A stretch of 11,472 bases of DNA from positions 1 through 11,472 of the forward strand of contig CAYPEF010000079.1 of assembly GCA_964409675.1 (NCBI GenBank). The letters are read 5' to 3'. Below, in pieces: positions 6,438 to 11,472 of the stretch; position 1 is the first letter of the stretch; every line of letters begins with the position of its first letter. The stretch is from CAYMDD01 sp964409675 (GTDB taxonomy: Bacteria > Pseudomonadota > Alphaproteobacteria > Rickettsiales > SXRF01). The notes beneath the pieces are model-generated. The model did not search any database, had not been told where the DNA came from, and worked only from the letters and a program-made list of their open reading frames with translations. Made by a program: the position numbers and the translations under genes.

Positions 6438-6487
6438 CGTCTGTCGTCGGTCGCAAGATGAAAACTAAAGACGACCGACGGCAGACG
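6438..6487. repeat. Long hairpin with GTC microrepeats between atpD and atpC
   Basis: Arms 6438-6453 and 6472-6487 are 16 bases each and complementary except for one G-T pair, around an 18-base loop. The left flank continues as drifting GTC/GTCG units from 6424. There is no T-run on the minus strand, so it does not look like a classical terminator, but it lies 9 bases after the atpD stop, where it could slow 3' decay of the upstream message or attenuate atpC. It resembles expanded short-unit intergenic repeats. Confidence 0.8.
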
Positions 6488-6495
6488 CAAAACTA

Positions 6496-7917
<1,422 letters not shown>

Positions 7918-7950
7918 TGCTTTTCCTTGCAAACTGTAATGCGAAGCCTT

Positions 7951-7979
7951 CATCTACAAGGCAAGACTTGCCATGTAAA
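7951..7979 (-). promoter_or_regulatory. Candidate internal promoter for atpD-atpC
   Basis: On the minus strand TTTACA (7979-7974, five of six consensus positions) and TAGATG (7956-7951, three of six) are 17 bases apart. The spacer includes the small palindrome GGCAAGTCTTGCC (7960-7972). A start near 7944 would give a leader of about 27 bases carrying the atpD Shine-Dalgarno. It makes sense biologically because beta must be abundant although an unrelated gene precedes it; the -10 box is poor. Confidence 0.3.
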
Positions 7980-8010
7980 CCTTTTTTTGCGCCTGCGAGG
8001 CCTGAAATCC

Positions 8011-10530
8011 CTATGCCACGCTGGCGGCGGCGGAATTGCCCGGCCCGGCCCGGTGCAGCGCCTTATGCTGTTGCTTCAAAATATGCTCGGCCTGCTGTAT
8101 GTTATTCACAATAAATACATTTTTCCAAATGTCAGCCACGTTTTCATGGCGCGGTGCACCGTTTGGCATGGGATGATGCCGATCTTCTTGCGAAGGACCG
8201 CGCGGCGCCGGGCGAATGGAGGTCCGGGTTGAGATGGGCTGGCGGACCGCCCGCGCACCTTCCTGCCCGAAAATAAGCGATTCCATTCCCTCGAAAAACC
8301 GGTGCCTTTTCCCGCCTATGTCCGGCCCCACTTCGGGGTTGATCAGGATAATCGGCTTATCATGGTACTCGCAGGTGCTGCCGGTGGCCATCATGGACGG
8401 GTGATGGATGGCTTTCAGGTAAAGCAGCGCATCCAGCTCCTGCAGGGTTCCCGCCCCGCCCGGCTCAATCACAAACGCGTCAGAGGCCTGTGCCATCACG
8501 GCAATGCGCTCGAAAATATTGTTTGCCTCCAGATAGTGAATATTTTCCGGCCCCTTGCCGAGCACGGTTTCCTTTTTCACGATATGCGGGGTGGAAACGC
8601 CGCCGATATAGGCAATCTGGCTGTCCTCACGGTTATCGCCCGGGCGGCGTGCGTTGTTGCGATAATTTAGTACGCCCTGGCGAATCTGTCCCATCATGTA
8701 CTGGTCGGCGCCGCCATAGATGACGCCGTATCCTTCTGCTGCCAGATCTTCGGTAAGTTGTGCCGTCATGGCATTTAGCTCGGCGTTCTGGCTGCTGGCG
8801 GAGCAGAACACGGCCACGTTCATACGCGGGTGTTGCTGGGCATCGATGCCGGATTCATTGCGCATTTTATTGGTGAAATCCCTGACCAGTTCCTGGCTGG
8901 CGTAGGGTTTCGCGCGCGCGCCATTTTCCAGCGGTGGCGGCGGGTAATGGCGGTTGCGCGGGTTATAGTTGGCATAAAACCCTTCACCCTTATTCTTCTG
9001 CTTGCTGTGCCATTCCATCCAACGCCTGACTTCACCGCCGATCTGGGTGGGCGTATATTCCTTGCTGCGGCTATCAAGAATCTGGAAATGCTGATTGACT
9101 GTGTATTGGTCCGCATAGGCGCGAATGCCGCTGAACTGGCTTGGTTGCCACGGCATCACGTAGTCCTTGGTCATGCTGAGATTACTGAGTTTAGTATGCA
9201 GCTTAATATTTTCGTCCCAGGAGCCGTCATTCACTACCAGCACCGGCTTCTGGTAATGCAGCGGTTCGGTCTGCTTAGCCACCATGATGGAATCCATGTA
9301 GAAGCGGTTGCGGAAGCGGTCCGCCAGGTTGTTCTCCACTACCGGCATCAGCACCAGCGCATCGCTGCGCTGAATCAGCGGATGGATATCGCTCAGCAGC
9401 GTTACAGCATCCGCATTCGCATTCACTGCTTTCGTATTGGCAAGGGAAAGCCGGTTCCAGATAATGCCGTTCGCCTGCCCGTTGCCGTCGCCAAGCTGCG
9501 GCAGGCCGGATGTTTTTTCATCGCCGATGATCCCGGCATAAAGCGGGTGGCGATCTTTCACCGCAAGCGGTTCATAGGAAGGATGCCCCTGAAGAGGCTT
9601 AATTTGCTTGCGGATCAGCTCCAGCGCCCGCGCCCGCACATGTTCGCAGGTAATGAACGCCGTGCCGCCTGCCGCTGCCGATGCAAACCCCTGTTCGTCG
9701 TTGTTCAGCGGCTTTACATAATGGTAGCTCGTGCGCAAGCGGTGCCTTGGGTCTGGATGTGCGGTGAGTTTATTATCCTCGACATTCAGCTGGTATTCGC
9801 CGGTTACCCTGACATCGGCAGTTGTGCTGGGGTCAAGTATGTTGGTCAGGCTGAGCTTGCAGCTTTCCTGCGCGTTCAGCCATTCAGCCGGAATTTCTTT
9901 AAGTTCCGCGCGTATTTTATCCAGCGCTTTCTGGATATAATGCATATAGCGCTGCACGCCCAGCACGGCGCTCAGCACCGGTGCGGTTTCCGCGCCGGGA
10001 CCGGCATTGCCCTTGGCGCGGACGCTTTCCAGTATCTCCGGCGGGCAGTCGCGTTGGAAATCGGGTATGGCGCTGAGGGTCTCCCAAAGCTTCGAATGCA
10101 GGCTGACGCCGCCGTCCTCCACGCAGGAAAACATGCGGCTTGGCTCATATTCCACGTTCAGCAGATGGCACAGCATGCGCAACCGCTGTTCACGCTCCTG
10201 TGGGCTCATTTTCGCCAGCCCGGCGGCGGTCATTTCTTCTTTCTGGCGGGCGTTGCCGTCAAAATCGCCGGTATCTTCCTTGGCGCTGGTAACGATATTC
10301 AGCAGGTCAAATGGCAGGAACAGCATCGGGTATTTGTGCTGATTCGCTATGGCTTGAAATTGGCGGATCTTTTCTTCGGTGCTGCTGGATACAAAGCACA
10401 GGAGTTTTTTACGTTTTCCTGTCGGCTGTTGCTGCTCTGCCGCTGGAGAACCGGATATATAAGATATCCAAGGTCGTGTTTTAGTGGATAATGTATGGCT
10501 CATTGAGTCGCATCGGTAATATGGCGTCAT
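8011..10530 (-). CDS. Large multi-domain LOG-family protein inserted in the atp operon
   Basis: An 839-codon protein of unproven function. The C-terminal part (about residues 569-735, then 799-820) is a LOG-type Rossmann domain: NVAVFCSASS, GYGVIYGGADQYMMG, FERIAVMAQASDAF with the conserved Arg, and PGGAGTLQE (690-698), the nucleotide/ribose-phosphate site. LOG enzymes cleave nucleoside 5'-monophosphates to base plus ribose 5-phosphate. A Pro/Arg-rich insert (about 758-797) interrupts its end. Residues about 320-440 look like a second LOG half (SDALVLMP, then HYQKPVLVVND) without the PGG motif. Residues about 41-205 recall ITPase/Ham1 (KKLLCFVSSSTEEK, EDTGDFDGNARQK, VEDGGVSL). No signal peptide or membrane helix: cytoplasmic. 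ATG 10530 or 10503 may be the start; neither has a good ribosome-binding site. It lies 57 bases after atpG and 93 before atpD, same strand. Reading frame is intact and composition matches the neighbours, so it is probably functional and long resident. Confidence 0.85.
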   Translation of the reverse strand: MTPYYRCDSMSHTLSTKTRPWISYISGSPAAEQQQPTGKRKKLLCFVSSSTEEKIRQFQAIANQHKYPMLFLPFDLLNIVTSAKEDTGDFDGNARQKEEMTAAGLAKMSPQEREQRLRMLCHLLNVEYEPSRMFSCVEDGGVSLHSKLWETLSAIPDFQRDCPPEILESVRAKGNAGPGAETAPVLSAVLGVQRYMHYIQKALDKIRAELKEIPAEWLNAQESCKLSLTNILDPSTTADVRVTGEYQLNVEDNKLTAHPDPRHRLRTSYHYVKPLNNDEQGFASAAAGGTAFITCEHVRARALELIRKQIKPLQGHPSYEPLAVKDRHPLYAGIIGDEKTSGLPQLGDGNGQANGIIWNRLSLANTKAVNANADAVTLLSDIHPLIQRSDALVLMPVVENNLADRFRNRFYMDSIMVAKQTEPLHYQKPVLVVNDGSWDENIKLHTKLSNLSMTKDYVMPWQPSQFSGIRAYADQYTVNQHFQILDSRSKEYTPTQIGGEVRRWMEWHSKQKNKGEGFYANYNPRNRHYPPPPLENGARAKPYASQELVRDFTNKMRNESGIDAQQHPRMNVAVFCSASSQNAELNAMTAQLTEDLAAEGYGVIYGGADQYMMGQIRQGVLNYRNNARRPGDNREDSQIAYIGGVSTPHIVKKETVLGKGPENIHYLEANNIFERIAVMAQASDAFVIEPGGAGTLQELDALLYLKAIHHPSMMATGSTCEYHDKPIILINPEVGPDIGGKRHRFFEGMESLIFGQEGARAVRQPISTRTSIRPAPRGPSQEDRHHPMPNGAPRHENVADIWKNVFIVNNIQQAEHILKQQHKALHRAGPGNSAAASVA

Positions 10531-10587
10531 TTTTATATAGATGCCTGATGCGGATGCAAATGAAGATTCCGTTACGGCTAAAGCCGC

Positions 10588-11472
10588 CTACACCGCTTCC
10601 GCACCCGAAATGATTTCGATCAATTCCTTGGTAATCGCAGCCTGGCGGGAGCGGTTATAAACCAGTGTCAGCTTCTTGATCATCTCGCCGGCATTGCGGG
10701 TGGCGTTATCCATGGCGGTCATGCGCGCGCCCTGCTCAGAGGCGGCGTTTTCCAGCAGCGCCTTGAAAATCTGGATGCCGAGGTTTTTTGGCAGCAAAGT
10801 TTCCAGGATTTCGTCTTCGCCCGGCTCGTATTCATAGGTCGCGCGCGCGCCGCTGGTGGCTTCAGCGGCCTGCGCATTCACCGGCAGCGGAATTAGCTGC
10901 TGGAAAGTAACCACCTGCGAAATGGCGCTCTTGAAGCGGTTATACACAATCTCCGCCACGTCGAACTGCCCGGCCTCGAACAGGGCGAATACCTTGCGGG
11001 CGACGATATCGGCATCCGCATAAGCAAGCTTCTTGCCGCTGGATTCGGTGATTTTATCGACGATCAGGCTGCCGAACTCATGCTGCAACTGCTCATACCC
11101 CTTGCGCCCGACGCAAAGCAGCTTCACGTCCTTGCCTTCCGCGCGCATCTCGCGCACGCGCTTGCGCACAGCGCGCACGATAGAGCTGTTGAATGCGCCG
11201 CATAACCCCCGGTTGGAGGTAGCCACGATCAGCAGGTGGGACTGTGTGTTGCCCGTGCCGCGCAGCAATAGCGGTGCCTGCGGGTTATTGACCGCAGCGG
11301 CGGCCAGCCCTTTCAGAATTCCCTCCAGAGCATCCGCATATGGGCGCACGGATTCCGCCTGCTCGCGCGCGCGCCGCAGCTTCGCCGCCGCCACCATCTT
11401 CATGGCCTTGGTGATCTTCTGGGTATTCTTGACCGATTTGATACGGTTTTTAAGGTCTTTTAAGCTGGCCAT
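10588..11472 (-). CDS. atpG: ATP synthase F1 gamma subunit
   Basis: Central rotating shaft of F1 that couples proton flow to the catalytic beta subunits. The 294 residues are complete, with the ATG at the very edge of the window. The N-terminal coiled-coil helix reads MASLKDLKNRIKSVKNTQKI followed by TKAMKMVAAAKLRRA, the family signature region; the Rossmann-like middle contains LLIVATSNRGLCGAFNSSIV; and the C-terminal helix carries the other signature, ENAASEQGARMTAMDNATRN followed by AGEMIKKLTLVYNRSRQAAI and TKELIEIISGA. Length and N- and C-termini are typical of alphaproteobacteria. atpA and atpH are expected just outside to the right. The stop (10590-10588) is followed after 57 bases by the LOG-family gene instead of atpD; no terminator with a T-run is visible in that gap, so read-through is likely. 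Confidence 0.98.
   Translation of the reverse strand: MASLKDLKNRIKSVKNTQKITKAMKMVAAAKLRRAREQAESVRPYADALEGILKGLAAAAVNNPQAPLLLRGTGNTQSHLLIVATSNRGLCGAFNSSIVRAVRKRVREMRAEGKDVKLLCVGRKGYEQLQHEFGSLIVDKITESSGKKLAYADADIVARKVFALFEAGQFDVAEIVYNRFKSAISQVVTFQQLIPLPVNAQAAEATSGARATYEYEPGEDEILETLLPKNLGIQIFKALLENAASEQGARMTAMDNATRNAGEMIKKLTLVYNRSRQAAITKELIEIISGAEAV

Noticed and set aside
7960..7972. GGCAAGACTTGCC hairpin after the LOG gene as a terminator.
   Set aside because: Stem of only 5-6 bp and no T-run on the minus strand; more likely incidental or part of a promoter spacer.
8830..10491. A 553-codon plus-strand frame opposite the LOG-family gene.
   Set aside because: Long but shows no family motif; the minus strand carries the intact PGGAGTLQE motif and fits the operon direction. 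Antisense shadow.

Overview
The window looks like a chromosomal segment of an alphaproteobacterium. The signs are an F1 ATP synthase block in the order gamma, beta, epsilon, an alphaproteobacterial DUF3576-type lipoprotein, a Gram-negative 16-strand-type porin with a C-terminal Phe, HslU, and a conserved small protein type I associate with Alphaproteobacteria. Most genes are GC-rich; two (a small membrane protein at about 1377-1787 and an orphan prepilin-like gene at about 5060-5950) are visibly AT-richer. I cannot name the genus.

Layout, left to right. 1-1314: hslU, minus strand, missing only its last residue or so. 1377-2302: a small four-helix membrane protein directly behind a DUF3576-like lipoprotein, both minus. 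2411-2430: a strong terminator. 2456-3622: a porin (minus) with a leader carrying a hairpin. 3866-4522: the PLP-homeostasis protein YggS (plus), divergent from the porin. 4606-4998: a small conserved Gly-rich protein (minus), convergent with yggS. 5060-5950: an orphan type IV/type II prepilin-like protein (minus). 5951-6003: a cluster of short palindromes. 6015-11472: the ATP synthase block on the minus strand, transcribed atpG, then an unexpected 839-codon gene, then atpD, then atpC.

The most unusual item is the 839-codon gene between atpG and atpD. In most bacteria gamma and beta genes are adjacent. The inserted protein ends in a recognisable LOG-family (cytokinin-activating-type phosphoribohydrolase) domain with an intact PGGAGTLQE motif. 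Upstream of that I see what looks like a second LOG-like half that has lost the motif, and an N-terminal segment resembling the ITPase/Ham1 (RdgB) nucleotide-hygiene fold. If right, this is a multi-domain nucleotide-handling protein embedded in the ATP synthase operon. The domain calls for the N-terminal and middle parts are pattern recognition, not search results. A weak promoter candidate just ahead of atpD and a long hairpin between atpD and atpC suggest the interrupted operon may have its own internal control.

The rest is mostly ordinary: protein quality control (HslU), envelope (lipoprotein, porin), cofactor homeostasis (YggS). No tRNA, rRNA, CRISPR array, transposase or phage gene was seen.
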